Positions 35,365-44,398 of a DNA stretch of 64,000 bases are shown piece by piece. The notes under the pieces are model-generated. The model saw only the letters and a list, made by a program, of their open reading frames with translations, was not told where the DNA came from and searched no databases. Position numbers and translations under genes: made by a program. Position 1 is the first letter of the stretch. Every line of letters starts with the position of its first letter. This DNA comes from Virgibacillus_O xinjiangensis (GTDB lineage Bacteria; Bacillota; Bacilli; Bacillales; Amphibacillaceae): positions 62,001-126,000 of the forward strand of contig NZ_JBHRSA010000003.1 in the NCBI RefSeq assembly GCF_042643145.1, given 5' to 3'.

Positions 35365-35402
35365 TAGGATACTGGGAAGGGAAGATATGCGCGACCATGA
35401 AA

Positions 35403-35430
35403 AAACCCCGGCTGCCCGGCCGGGGTTCTC
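35403..35430. terminator. Terminator between the VanZ-like gene and ilvE
   Basis: AACCCCGGC pairs with GCCGGGGTT. An A-run precedes it, so on the minus strand it ends in T-rich sequence and serves ilvE. Confidence 0.85.
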
Positions 35431-35442
35431 GCATGCAGCCTA

Positions 35443-36534
35443 TTATTTTACTGGTGCTGCTTCTTTCACTTTTACTATCCATCCGAATGGGTCTTCGACT
35501 TTGCCGTATTGGATGCCGGACATCGTGTCATATAGCCGCTTGGCAACATTTCCGATCTCTCCTTCATTGACATGGATTTTTTTCCCTTCCCATGCCAGTT
35601 CACCAATCGGCGAGATGACTGCCGCTGTGCCTGTTCCGAAAGCTTCTTCCAGTTGTCCGTCCAGGTAAGCCTGATATAATTCTTCCATGGAAATGCGGCG
35701 TTCGGATACCGGGATATCCCAGTACTTCAGCATTTCAATCACGGAATCACGGGTGATCCCGCTTAAGATGCTTCCGTTCAATGCAGGTGTGACGACTTCT
35801 CCATTGATTTTGAAGAATACATTCATGCTGCCGACTTCTTCAATATATTTCTTTTCGACTCCATCAAGCCACAGTACCTGCGAGTAGCCTTGTTTGCCGA
35901 CCACTTCCTGGGCCTTCAGGCTTGATGCATAGTTTCCTCCGGTCTTTGCTTCCCCTGTGCCGCCCTTTACGGCACGTACATAGTGGTTCTCAACGGCGAT
36001 TTTCACTGGGTTGATCCCTTCTTTGTAATAAGCGCCGACCGGTGAAAGGATGACGATCAATTTATAGTGGTGGGATGGAGCTACACCAAGGTATGGCTCC
36101 GTGGAAATGATGAATGGACGAATATAAAGGGAGGTGCCTTCCGCCTTAGGAATCCACTCTTTATCCATATATACGAGCTGCTTGATTGCCTTCAGTACGA
36201 ATTCCTCGTCGATAGGCGGAATGCAGAGGCGGTCGTTTGAATGATTAAGGCGCGCGAGGTTTTTATCCGGGCGGAATAATTGGATATCCCCATTTTGTGC
36301 ATGGTAAGCCTTCATGCCTTCGAAAACGGACTGGCCATAATGGAAGGCCATGGCGGACGGCTCGATGGTCAGCGGCTGATAAGGGACGATCCGCGCATCA
36401 TGCCAGCCGACTGGCTCTGAATAATCCATCACAAACATATGGTCTGTGAAGCTTCTGCCAAATTCCAATTGCTCTGTATCGGGTTTTTCCTTTTTGTTGT
36501 CAGACTGTTCTACTTTTACTGTCCATTCTTCCAT
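35443..36534 (-). CDS. ilvE: Branched-chain amino acid aminotransferase
   Basis: Transfers the amino group between glutamate and the keto acids of Leu, Ile and Val. The 363 residues carry the class IV signature: SVFEGMKAYHAQNG near residue 68, the PLP lysine in GEAKTGGNYASSLKAQ, and GTGTAAVISPIGELAW. It belongs to the long BCAT type II group (YwaA/YbgE). A partial CodY-like motif lies 70-85 bases upstream, in line with CodY control of this pathway in Bacillus. Confidence 0.95.
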   Translation of the reverse strand: MEEWTVKVEQSDNKKEKPDTEQLEFGRSFTDHMFVMDYSEPVGWHDARIVPYQPLTIEPSAMAFHYGQSVFEGMKAYHAQNGDIQLFRPDKNLARLNHSNDRLCIPPIDEEFVLKAIKQLVYMDKEWIPKAEGTSLYIRPFIISTEPYLGVAPSHHYKLIVILSPVGAYYKEGINPVKIAVENHYVRAVKGGTGEAKTGGNYASSLKAQEVVGKQGYSQVLWLDGVEKKYIEEVGSMNVFFKINGEVVTPALNGSILSGITRDSVIEMLKYWDIPVSERRISMEELYQAYLDGQLEEAFGTGTAAVISPIGELAWEGKKIHVNEGEIGNVAKRLYDTMSGIQYGKVEDPFGWIVKVKEAAPVK

Positions 36535-36603
36535 GTTACTATCCCCTTGTTGTTGAATTTTTACTAACTATGTTAAACCTAATTTAAAATAATGGCAACC
36601 CCC

Positions 36604-36618
36604 AATTTTCAGTTTTTT
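36604..36618. promoter_or_regulatory. Weak CodY-like motif upstream of ilvE
   Basis: AATTTTCAGTTTTTT matches 11 of 15 positions of AATTTTCWGAAAATT, with one half perfect. It lies between ilvE and the divergent HAD gene. With four mismatches it is only a candidate. Confidence 0.35.
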
Positions 36619-36681
36619 CCTGCTTATGAAAAATGTTATGCTATTGGTTAGGACAATCATATGGAAAAGAGGAAATCACAC

Positions 36682-37473
36682 ATGAAAAAAACATTGATGT
36701 TCGACTTGGATGACACCCTTCTATGGGATGAAAAAAGTGTCAAAGAAGCATTCCGTGCAACATGCGCGATTGCTGAAGAGAAATACGGAATCGATCCGGA
36801 TAAGCTGGAGGAGAATGTACGCGATGAGGCAAGGGAGCTTTATGCTTCCTATGAAACCTTCGAGTTCACTAAAATGATCGGCATCAATCCCTTTGAAGGA
36901 TTATGGGGGACCTTTCCGGATGATGGGGAGGATTTCGCCAAGCTGAAGGAAATCGCTCCTGCTTACCAGAAAGAGGCCTGGACCAGGGGGTTGAAGAGAA
37001 CCGGCGTGGAGAATGAAAAGTTCGGCGGGGAACTGGCACTGGCTTTTCCCCAGAAGCGAAAAGAAAATGCCTATGTATACGATGATACCTTTACGGTGCT
37101 TGATCAGTTGAAGGATACATACAATCTGTTGCTATTGACCAACGGTTCCCCTGATTTGCAGCAAATCAAGCTCGATATCACGCCCGAACTTGTTCCTTAC
37201 TTTGATGAGATCCTTGTTTCGGGGGCCTTCGGGAAAGGAAAGCCTGCTGCAGAAATATTCGAGCATGCGCTTGGTCTTCTCGAAGCGGAGAAGGAAGAGG
37301 TGTTGATGATCGGTGATAATCTCCTGACAGATATATTGGGAGCCAATCGCGCCGGCATCGATTCCGTGTGGGTCAACCGAAAAGGAAAAACAGCAGAAGA
37401 AGTGACACCCACCTATGAAATATCCAAGCTTGAAGAGTTGGTTCCATTACTGGATAGAATCAATCAGGAATAA
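36682..37473 (+). CDS. HAD-superfamily hydrolase (YsaA-like)
   Basis: A 263-residue phosphatase-type protein with all four HAD motifs: DLDDTLLWD (I), LLTNGSPDLQ (II), the Lys in GKGKPAAEIFEH (III) and MIGDNLLTDILGANRAG (IV). A helical cap of about 90 residues lies between motifs I and II. The length and motifs resemble B. subtilis YsaA; the substrate is unknown. AAAGAGGAAA precedes ATG 36682, and the ATG at 36661 has no site. Confidence 0.87.
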   Translation: MKKTLMFDLDDTLLWDEKSVKEAFRATCAIAEEKYGIDPDKLEENVRDEARELYASYETFEFTKMIGINPFEGLWGTFPDDGEDFAKLKEIAPAYQKEAWTRGLKRTGVENEKFGGELALAFPQKRKENAYVYDDTFTVLDQLKDTYNLLLLTNGSPDLQQIKLDITPELVPYFDEILVSGAFGKGKPAAEIFEHALGLLEAEKEEVLMIGDNLLTDILGANRAGIDSVWVNRKGKTAEEVTPTYEISKLEELVPLLDRINQE

Positions 37474-37477
37474 AAAG

Positions 37478-37517
37478 AATCCCCGCTGCCGTCTATTCGG
37501 CCTGCGGGGATCTTTGT
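37478..37517. terminator. Terminator between HAD gene and serA
   Basis: ATCCCCGC (37479-37486) pairs with GCGGGGAT (37504-37511), flanked by A-rich and T-rich sequence. Confidence 0.75.
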
Positions 37518-37556
37518 TTGCAAACAAGCGACTATACGGATAAAAGCGCTTTGCTT

Positions 37557-39140
37557 CTACAAATCAATGGCGGTCACTTCATTGATTTCTTCCAGTTCCT
37601 TCAGCGTATCCAGTTCTTTCTCGTCCAGATGCCTGTCCACGGTCAGCATCATGATGGCTTTGCCGCCGACATCGGAGCGGTCCACCTGCATGGTCGCGAT
37701 GTTGATTTCATGCTTGGCGAGCAAGGAACCCATTTTCCCGATGACACCAGGGATGTCCTTATGGTTGATGACGACGATATGCCCTTTCGGCGTAACATCG
37801 ACATTATAGCCGTCCACCTTCACGATTCTCGCACCAAGTCCATTGAGCAGAGTACCTGATACACTGCGTTTTCCGGATTTGGTCACGACTTCCACACTCA
37901 TCAAGTTGGTGAAGCCCTTCGTGGAGGCTGTTTTGTTTTCATGGATGGATATGCCTTTGCGTTCCGCCAGATACAGGGCATTCACATCATTCACATGATC
38001 GCCCAGGTGACGTTTCAAGAAGCCTTTCACAGCATTCCTTGTGAGAGGGGCTACTTCAACATCGTAGAGGTCTCCTGCATAGGAAATATTGATTTCTTCG
38101 GCGACTTCTTCGGTCCTGCCGATCAGGAATTCTCCCAATTTTTCCGAGAGGTTGAAATACGGCTCGATGGTGTTCAGGATCTCTTTCGGCAAGGAAGGGA
38201 GATTGACCGGGTTTTTGACCGGGTCTCCATTCAGGAAACCGACAACATCATGGCTCACATCGACGGCTACTGTTTCCTGTGCTTCAAATGTGCTGGCACC
38301 CAGATGTGGTGTTGCAATCACTTCAGGGAGCTCAAGCAGCCGGTGGTCGGTAAACGGCTCTTCTTCAAAAACGTCCATGGCAGCTCCGGCAACCTTCCCG
38401 GAAACGATCGCATTGTAAAGAGCATCTTCATCGATGATTCCACCCCGTGCACAGTTGACGATCTGTACACCGTCCTTCATTTTGTCAAATGCATCGGCAT
38501 TGATCATATGCTTGGTGTCTTTCAAAAGAGGTGTATGTATGGTAATGAAATCAGCTGCTTGGAGTACTTCATCCAAGGTACCATAGCCAATCCCCATATT
38601 ATCGGCCTTCTCCTTGGTCAGGAATGGATCATAGGCCATGATGTTCATCCGCTGCCCTTTCGCACGGTAGGCCACTTCTGCACCGATCCGGCCCAACCCG
38701 ACGATACCGAGGGTTTTATTCTTCACTTCCACACCGACATATTTCTTCCGGTCCCATTTTTGGTTCTTCAAGGATAGATAGGCCTGTGGAATATTGCGGG
38801 AAAGGGACATGATCATGGCCATTGTGTGCTCTGCGGCAGAATTGGTATTGCCGTTCGGGGCGTTGACCACGATGATCCCGTTCTCGGTAGCTGCCTCCAA
38901 ATCGATATTATCTACACCGACACCGGCACGGGCGATGATTTTCAGGTTGGAGGCCTGTTCGATGATCTCACGTGTCACTTTCGTTTGGCTTCGAACAAGC
39001 AGGGCATCGAACTTCCCGATTTTCTCCATCAGTTCTCCTGGTTCCAAACCGGTATCCACCACGATGTTCATGTTTTCCGCTTCTCTCAGCGGACGGATTC
39101 CATCTTCGCTCAATGGGTCTGCAATCAATATGTTAAACAT
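37557..39140 (-). CDS. serA: D-3-phosphoglycerate dehydrogenase
   Basis: First step of serine synthesis: oxidises 3-phosphoglycerate with NAD. The 527 residues are typical of the long form. It has a catalytic/NAD domain (GLGRIGAEVAYRAKG; ARGGIIDEDAL; the His in ATPHLGAST), an intervening domain and a C-terminal ACT domain (GHIVVINHKDIPGVIGKMG) for serine feedback. ATG 39140 follows AGGAGG by nine bases. Its upstream region, shared with the CstA-type gene, carries CodY- and cre-like sites. Confidence 0.96.
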   Translation of the reverse strand: MFNILIADPLSEDGIRPLREAENMNIVVDTGLEPGELMEKIGKFDALLVRSQTKVTREIIEQASNLKIIARAGVGVDNIDLEAATENGIIVVNAPNGNTNSAAEHTMAMIMSLSRNIPQAYLSLKNQKWDRKKYVGVEVKNKTLGIVGLGRIGAEVAYRAKGQRMNIMAYDPFLTKEKADNMGIGYGTLDEVLQAADFITIHTPLLKDTKHMINADAFDKMKDGVQIVNCARGGIIDEDALYNAIVSGKVAGAAMDVFEEEPFTDHRLLELPEVIATPHLGASTFEAQETVAVDVSHDVVGFLNGDPVKNPVNLPSLPKEILNTIEPYFNLSEKLGEFLIGRTEEVAEEINISYAGDLYDVEVAPLTRNAVKGFLKRHLGDHVNDVNALYLAERKGISIHENKTASTKGFTNLMSVEVVTKSGKRSVSGTLLNGLGARIVKVDGYNVDVTPKGHIVVINHKDIPGVIGKMGSLLAKHEINIATMQVDRSDVGGKAIMMLTVDRHLDEKELDTLKELEEINEVTAIDL

Positions 39141-39328
39141 GAGGCAAGGCCTCCTGTACATTCAAAATGCGTTCTTCCGCATGCAGTTTATTCGACGGTA
39201 TGTGGTGAGCTTGCAGCATTTTTCTCTACCCCTTTCTACAGATATTAATATAGTAAATAATTTACAGGATAGCAGATGTTGGCATAATGTCAATAAATTA
39301 AGTTAACTTTGCCAGCTGGCGGAAAGTT

Positions 39329-39342
39329 TGAAAGCGTTTTAG
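39329..39342 (+). promoter_or_regulatory. Candidate cre (CcpA) site
   Basis: TGAAAGCGTTTTAG matches 12 of 14 positions of the catabolite-response consensus TGWAARCGYTWNCW. It lies about 100 bases upstream of the CstA-type gene and 190 from serA, so CcpA could act on either. Confidence 0.5.
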
Positions 39343-39346
39343 TAAG

Positions 39347-39361
39347 AATTATAAGAAAATT
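39347..39361 (+). promoter_or_regulatory. Candidate CodY box
   Basis: AATTATAAGAAAATT matches 13 of 15 positions of AATTTTCWGAAAATT. It sits four bases from the cre-like site in the 303-base gap between serA and the CstA-type gene. Nothing else distinct is seen in that gap apart from A/T-rich promoter-like sequence. Confidence 0.55.
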
Positions 39362-39443
39362 TACGTAAAAAGGTTGATTTTTGTCGAGTGGAGGAGTAAT
39401 ATACTGCATATTATAAATTATTTAGAAAAAGGAGGTTTCAGCG

Positions 39444-40889
39444 ATGACTACATTTATCGTTTCCATTGTCCTGTTGATTGCAGGATACATCGTCTACGGG
39501 AAGGTGGTCGAGCGAATTTTCGGTATCCAGGATGAAGAGAAAACACCTGCATATACCCAAAATGATGGCATGGACTTTATGCCGATGAGCTGGTGGAAAG
39601 GAAGTTTGATACAGCTATTGAATATCGCTGGAACCGGCCCGATCTTCGGAGCAATACTCGGAGCGCTATATGGACCGGTGGCCTTCATCTGGATCGTCAT
39701 CGGCTGCATCTTCGCCGGAGCGGTTCATGACTATTTTTCCGGCATGATGTCGCTGAGGCATGGAGGAGCACAATTTCCATCCTTGGTGGGAAGATACTTA
39801 GGAAAATATGCAAAGGTACTTACAACGATTCTATCCATCTGTCTGATGATCCTGGTGGCAGCAGCATTCACTGCAGCACCTGCACAGCTGATCTCTTCAT
39901 TGACTCCATTGAGTTTCATGACATGCCTGCTGATCATCTTTGCCTATCTGCTTCTGGCAGCTGTTCTGCCGGTCAACCGGATCATCGGGAAAGTTTATCC
40001 GGTATTCGGAGCCATATTGATCTTCATGGCCGTATCCATCGGTATAGGGATGTTCTTCTTTGAAGAACCGATTCCGAACCTGACACTGAGCAACTTGCAC
40101 CCTGGCGAACTGCCGATCTGGCCTTTATTGATGGTGACCATCTCCTGTGGGGCGATTTCCGGTTTCCATAGTACGCAAAGCCCGATCATTGCAAGGACCT
40201 TGAAGAAGGAAAGCGAAGGAAGGAAAGTGTTCTATGGCGCCATGATTGGTGAAGGAGTCATCGCCATGGTCTGGGCGGCTGCCGGCATGACGTTCTTCGG
40301 CAGTACAGGCGGACTTCAGGCTGCATTGGATGCAGGCGGACCTGGAGGCGTGGTGAACGAAATAAGCATCTCGACACTTGGTGTATTCGGCGGAATTCTT
40401 GCCATCATGGGAATTGTCATTCTGCCTATCACGACAGGTGATACGGCCTTGCGCTCTTCCAGAATGATGCTGGCAGAGCTGCTGAGCCAATTGACCAAAA
40501 CGGATATGACGAAAAAGTGGGCGCTTGGACTGCTGATCATCCCGGTTGCTGTGCCAGCACTGTTCCTTTCCATGATCGACTACAATTTCCTATGGAGATA
40601 TGTCGGCTGGTCCAACCAGGTAGTAGCGACTGTCATGCTTTGGACAGGCGCGATGTACTTGCTGAAAAACCATAAATTCCATTGGATTTGCAGCATCCCG
40701 GCATTGTTCATGACAGCAGTGGTCAGCACCTATGTATTCTACGCACCGGAAGGCTTCCATATGGACTATGGAATCTCCATGATTCTCGGATCGATCATTT
40801 GGGTGATAGTAGCTGCCTGGTTTGTACGCCAGTTGTTCAAACAAAAATCTCTGAATGAATATCAAGTATCCGAAAGCAAAGCCGGTTAA
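39444..40889 (+). CDS. Carbon starvation CstA-family transporter
   Basis: A 481-residue membrane protein with about twelve helices. NIAGTGPIFGAILGALYGP, HDYFSGMMSLRHGG and ISGFHSTQSPIIARTL are family signatures. Family members take up pyruvate or peptides when carbon is scarce. This is the short form, as in the YjiY/CstA-like proteins of Firmicutes. AAAGGAGG lies nine bases ahead of the ATG. The nearby cre- and CodY-like sites fit carbon/nutrient control. Confidence 0.9.
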   Translation: MTTFIVSIVLLIAGYIVYGKVVERIFGIQDEEKTPAYTQNDGMDFMPMSWWKGSLIQLLNIAGTGPIFGAILGALYGPVAFIWIVIGCIFAGAVHDYFSGMMSLRHGGAQFPSLVGRYLGKYAKVLTTILSICLMILVAAAFTAAPAQLISSLTPLSFMTCLLIIFAYLLLAAVLPVNRIIGKVYPVFGAILIFMAVSIGIGMFFFEEPIPNLTLSNLHPGELPIWPLLMVTISCGAISGFHSTQSPIIARTLKKESEGRKVFYGAMIGEGVIAMVWAAAGMTFFGSTGGLQAALDAGGPGGVVNEISISTLGVFGGILAIMGIVILPITTGDTALRSSRMMLAELLSQLTKTDMTKKWALGLLIIPVAVPALFLSMIDYNFLWRYVGWSNQVVATVMLWTGAMYLLKNHKFHWICSIPALFMTAVVSTYVFYAPEGFHMDYGISMILGSIIWVIVAAWFVRQLFKQKSLNEYQVSESKAG

Positions 40890-40929
40890 TGAAATTGGTT
40901 GGGTATATCCCTTTAAAATGATTCTTCGC

Positions 40930-40968
40930 AAGCCTTCTCGAACATGGAGTTCGAGGAGGCTTGGTTTG
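40930..40968 (+). terminator. Terminator of the CstA-type gene
   Basis: AAGCCTTCTCGAAC pairs with GTTCGAGGAGGCTT (one mismatch) and is followed by GGTTTGTTTT. Confidence 0.82.
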
Positions 40969-40996
40969 TTTTATGGGTGTTGCATGCATGTCGAGG

Positions 40997-41247
40997 AAAT
41001 CAGCAGGAGAGCAGGTTTATCAGCAGGAGGCGGCCGTAATCGGCAGTAGCGCGGAGTTATCAGCAGTAGGCGGCCGTAATCGGCAGCAACGCGCAGTTAT
41101 CAGCAGTAGGCGGCCGTAATCAGCAGTAGCGCGGAGTTATCAGCAGTAGGCGGCCGTAATCGGCAGTAGCGCGGAGTTATCAGCAGGAGGCAGCCGTAAT
41201 CGGCAGTAGCGCGCAGTTATCAGCAGGAGGCAGTCGGAATTAGCAGG
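40997..41247 (+). repeat. 20-bp tandem repeat array D
   Basis: About twelve units in perfect 20-bp register from 41001 to 41240, starting with ATCAGCAGGAG and fading out at TAGCAGG. Two unit types alternate, ATCAGCAGTAGGCGGCCGTA and ATCGGCAGTAGCGCGGAGTT, giving a 40-bp period. The joint GCCGTAATCGGC can form a small hairpin. It lies after the CstA-gene terminator. From 41248 to the proB promoter at 41556 I see no gene, only A/T-rich sequence. Confidence 0.9.
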
Positions 41248-41555
41248 TGACACGCCACAATCATCAAGAATCGCACATTATCGCTGGCATAATGCCTGGT
41301 ATGTTAATTCCTTCCTTATTATGCATCAACCACATTAGGTAGAAGCGGCATGATCAAGGGAGGTGAATTTTCTCTGTCCACCATGCTGAAATGCAGAAAA
41401 ATGCTGAATATCCATGTATACGGACACCGACTAATCTACCGGCCAATTTTACATAAGGGAAAGTCAGCCCTGTTATTCAAGTCATAGGGTCCATTTATAA
41501 AAAAACATAAGAATGCATAAATATAAGTTTTTTCTCATAAATATTTATTTATCTA

Positions 41556-41584
41556 TTGACTTTTTGTCCGTTTCTTTCCATAAT
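41556..41584 (+). promoter_or_regulatory. Sigma-A promoter of proBA
   Basis: TTGACT (41556-41561), a 17-base spacer and CATAAT (41579-41584) form a good promoter. Transcription should start near 41591, at the beginning of the T-box leader. Confidence 0.75.
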
Positions 41585-41590
41585 GATATC

Positions 41591-41840
41591 AACAAGATGG
41601 AACGCAGACGGATGAGTAGTACGCATGCATCGTGGCGAAAGAGAGCTGGATCTCTAAGCTGGAAGGTCCGGTCGCAAACAGCATGCAGAACGTGCATCCC
41701 GAGTCCTGCAGGGTAAAAACTGCGGGCGCCTCTTCGGCGTTAACGGAGCAAAGTGGGATGTACGCATCCAAAAATTGGTGGCACCGCGGAAGTCGGCTCT
41801 TTCGTCCTTTTTATACAGGATGAGCAGGGCCTTTTTTGAT
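41591..41840 (+). ncRNA. T-box leader of proBA (proline-type inferred)
   Basis: The leader shows the stem I elements GAGTAGTA and GAGAGCTGG, the T-box proper TTGGTGGCACCGCGG (41775-41789), and a terminator hairpin that ends in GGGCCTTTTTT. Uncharged tRNA binding would favour antitermination. A CCC triplet in GCATCCCGAG is a possible specifier, in line with tRNA-Pro and the downstream proline genes, but I did not fold stem I rigorously. Confidence 0.88.
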
Positions 41841-41921
41841 AGAATAAGAGAATAGTCGAATGTCCATTGTGGGTTACCCTCATGGATACCAAACAAAAAT
41901 TCAGAACCGGGAGTTATCGTC

Positions 41922-43016
41922 ATGAAGAAAAAACGCATTGTGGTGAAGATCGGCAGCAGTTCGCTGACGAATACCAAGGGAGAAATCGATGAAAGTAGAC
42001 TGAATGAACATGTTTGCGCACTGGCTGAGCTGCGCAGGGAAGGGCATGAAGTGATACTGGTCTCTTCCGGAGCGGTTGCAGCCGGGTTTGCCAGACTTGG
42101 GTACTGTTCGCGTCCTGTCACCATCAAGGGAAGACAGGCAGCGGCAGCCATCGGCCAAGGGTTGCTGGTCCAGACGTATAATGAAAAATTCATGGAGCAT
42201 CAGCTGACTGCAGCTCAACTGCTGCTGACCAGGCATGACTTTTCCAACAGGGACCGCTACAAAAACGCAGTAGCGACGACCATAGAGCTTCTGGAACGCG
42301 GGGTGATCCCGATCATCAATGAGAATGATACGGTATCCGTGGATGAATTGACATTCGGTGACAATGATATGCTGTCAGCCTTGGTCAGCGGTTTCGTCCA
42401 TGCCGACCAGCTGATCATACTGACGGATATCAACGGTTTGTATAACGGAAATCCGCGGACCAATCCATCCGCGATCAAGTATGATTATCTCCAGGAGGTC
42501 ACGGAACCGATGATCGGGGCGGCAGACGCCAATGGCTCCAAAGTCGGAACCGGCGGAATGAAATCGAAACTGCTTGCCGCCAAAACAGCCATGTCCCTTG
42601 GGGTGCCTGTGTTCATCGGGACCGGCACAGGAAGCAGAAAATTGGTGGATGTACTGGAAGGGCATGGAGATGGAACCTATATCGCCAACCAGTCACTGAA
42701 ACCGGTCAATATACGCAAGCAATGGATCGCTCTTCATTCCGACCCAAATGGCATCATTTATGTCGACCAGGGGGCGGAAGAAGCAATTCTCTATAATGGA
42801 AAAAGTCTGCTCCCTGCTGGTGTATTCAAGGTGAAAGGTACCTTCCAGAAGGGCGATGTGGTCCAAGTGTTCGGTACACATGGCCAGATAGGCAAAGGAG
42901 AGATCAACTGCTCGTCTGATGAGTTGAAAAAGGCGATGGAGAACAAGGAAGAACATCATACTAGCATTCTATCATTCGTGGAAGTCATCCATCGGGAAGG
43001 CTGGGTGCAAGTATAA
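41922..43016 (+). CDS. proB: Glutamate 5-kinase
   Basis: First step of proline synthesis: phosphorylates glutamate with ATP. The 364 residues have the amino-acid kinase start VVKIGSSSLTN, NENDTVSVDELTFGDND, TDINGLYNGNPR and GTGGMKSKLLAAK, followed by a C-terminal PUA domain. GGGAG precedes the ATG by nine bases. It heads the proBA operon, under T-box control and about 80 bases after the terminator. Confidence 0.96.
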   Translation: MKKKRIVVKIGSSSLTNTKGEIDESRLNEHVCALAELRREGHEVILVSSGAVAAGFARLGYCSRPVTIKGRQAAAAIGQGLLVQTYNEKFMEHQLTAAQLLLTRHDFSNRDRYKNAVATTIELLERGVIPIINENDTVSVDELTFGDNDMLSALVSGFVHADQLIILTDINGLYNGNPRTNPSAIKYDYLQEVTEPMIGAADANGSKVGTGGMKSKLLAAKTAMSLGVPVFIGTGTGSRKLVDVLEGHGDGTYIANQSLKPVNIRKQWIALHSDPNGIIYVDQGAEEAILYNGKSLLPAGVFKVKGTFQKGDVVQVFGTHGQIGKGEINCSSDELKKAMENKEEHHTSILSFVEVIHREGWVQV

Positions 43017-43091
43017 AGGGAAGAATCCGGGCTGAGCATTTCAGAGAAAGGAGCCAGCCTGGTCACCATAAAAAACGGAGGAGGAGATATC

Positions 43092-44351
43092 GTGGAAAAA
43101 GTAGTATCCGAAGTGCAGACGAAAGGGAAGGCGGCGAAAACAGCGAGTTATGAGCTGATGGGGGTGACGACCGCAGAGAAGAACCATGCCCTTGAATTGA
43201 TTGCCGGCCAGTTGGAGGCAGATCAGAAGTACATTCTCGAGGAAAATGCCAAGGATATCGAACAGGGGAAAGAGAAGGGGCTGTCCGATTCCATCCTTGA
43301 CCGGATCCTGCTGAGTGAAGCAAGGATCAGCGATATGGCGGATGCCATTCAACAACTGGTGGAAATGGAAGATCCTATCGGAGAAGTGTTGGAAACGGTA
43401 GAAAAAGACAATGGTCTGCATATCGAAAAGCAACGGGTTCCGATCGGGGTAGTGGGCATGATTTACGAAGCAAGACCGAATGTGACCATCGATGCAGCAA
43501 CATTGTCCCTGAAGACAGGCAATGCTGTGGTTTTAAGGGGAAGTTCCTCTGCGAAGTTTTCCAATATCGCCTTGGTGAAATCCATCCATACCGCTCTGGA
43601 GAAAAGCAGCCTGCCAGTGGATGCTGTACAACTGATCGAGGATACGGACAGGGAAACGGCCAAGGAACTGTTCCGATTGAATGAATACTTGGATGTACTG
43701 ATTCCGCGTGGTGGGAAGAATTTGATCGACACCGTGGTCCGTGAATCCTCCGTGCCTGTCATTGAAACAGGTGCAGGCAACTGCCACTTTTACATTGACG
43801 AATCAGCAGACAAGGAAATGGCTGAGGAAATCGTGCTCAATGCCAAACTGCAGCGCCCGTCCGTCTGCAATGCCATTGAATCGCTTCTCATCCATCCAGC
43901 CTGGTTCAAGGAATACGGGAAGGGGTTACTGGAGAAATTGGCCGAAAAGGATGTCGCGATTTACGGAGACGATACGGTGACGGAGGCCTTTCCACAAGCG
44001 AAACAGGCAACGGAAGAGGATTGGCATGCAGAGTATCTGGGGCTTACCATCAGTGTGAAGCTGGTAGGCGATACGAAGGAAGCCATCGACCATATCAACA
44101 CATATGGCACAAAGCATTCAGAGGGAATCGTCACAGAGGATCAAAAAAATGCCGCCAAGTTCCAGCAAAATGTCGACGCTGCTGCGGTATATCATAATGC
44201 TTCTACGAGATTCACCGATGGATCGGAATTCGGCTATGGAGCTGAAATCGGCATCAGTACGCAAAAACTGCATGCAAGAGGGCCGATGGGACTGCCGGCT
44301 TTGACATCAAGCAAATTCTTCATCAAAGGGACCGGGCAAATTAGGAATTAA
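43092..44351 (+). CDS. proA: Gamma-glutamyl phosphate reductase
   Basis: Second step of proline synthesis: reduces gamma-glutamyl phosphate with NADPH. The 419 residues match the family, with IGMIYEARPNVTIDA-like sequence (VVGMIYEARPNVT), GNAVVLRGSS, the catalytic cysteine in LQRPSVCNAIE, and GPMGLPALTSSKF at the C-terminus. The start is GTG 43092 behind GGAGGAGAT. It lies 75 bases after proB and ends in a strong terminator. Confidence 0.96.
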   Translation: MEKVVSEVQTKGKAAKTASYELMGVTTAEKNHALELIAGQLEADQKYILEENAKDIEQGKEKGLSDSILDRILLSEARISDMADAIQQLVEMEDPIGEVLETVEKDNGLHIEKQRVPIGVVGMIYEARPNVTIDAATLSLKTGNAVVLRGSSSAKFSNIALVKSIHTALEKSSLPVDAVQLIEDTDRETAKELFRLNEYLDVLIPRGGKNLIDTVVRESSVPVIETGAGNCHFYIDESADKEMAEEIVLNAKLQRPSVCNAIESLLIHPAWFKEYGKGLLEKLAEKDVAIYGDDTVTEAFPQAKQATEEDWHAEYLGLTISVKLVGDTKEAIDHINTYGTKHSEGIVTEDQKNAAKFQQNVDAAAVYHNASTRFTDGSEFGYGAEIGISTQKLHARGPMGLPALTSSKFFIKGTGQIRN

Positions 44352-44355
44352 TAAT

Positions 44356-44386
44356 AAAGGACCAGCATCTGCTGGTCCTTTATTAT
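44356..44386. terminator. Terminator of proBA
   Basis: AAAGGACCAGCA pairs perfectly with TGCTGGTCCTTT around two bases, followed by ATTATAT. It lies between convergent genes. Confidence 0.88.
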
Positions 44387-44398
44387 ATATGGATATGA

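Noticed and set aside
37941..38777. 278-codon plus-strand frame opposite serA
   Set aside because: Antisense shadow of serA with no ribosome site or recognisable domain.
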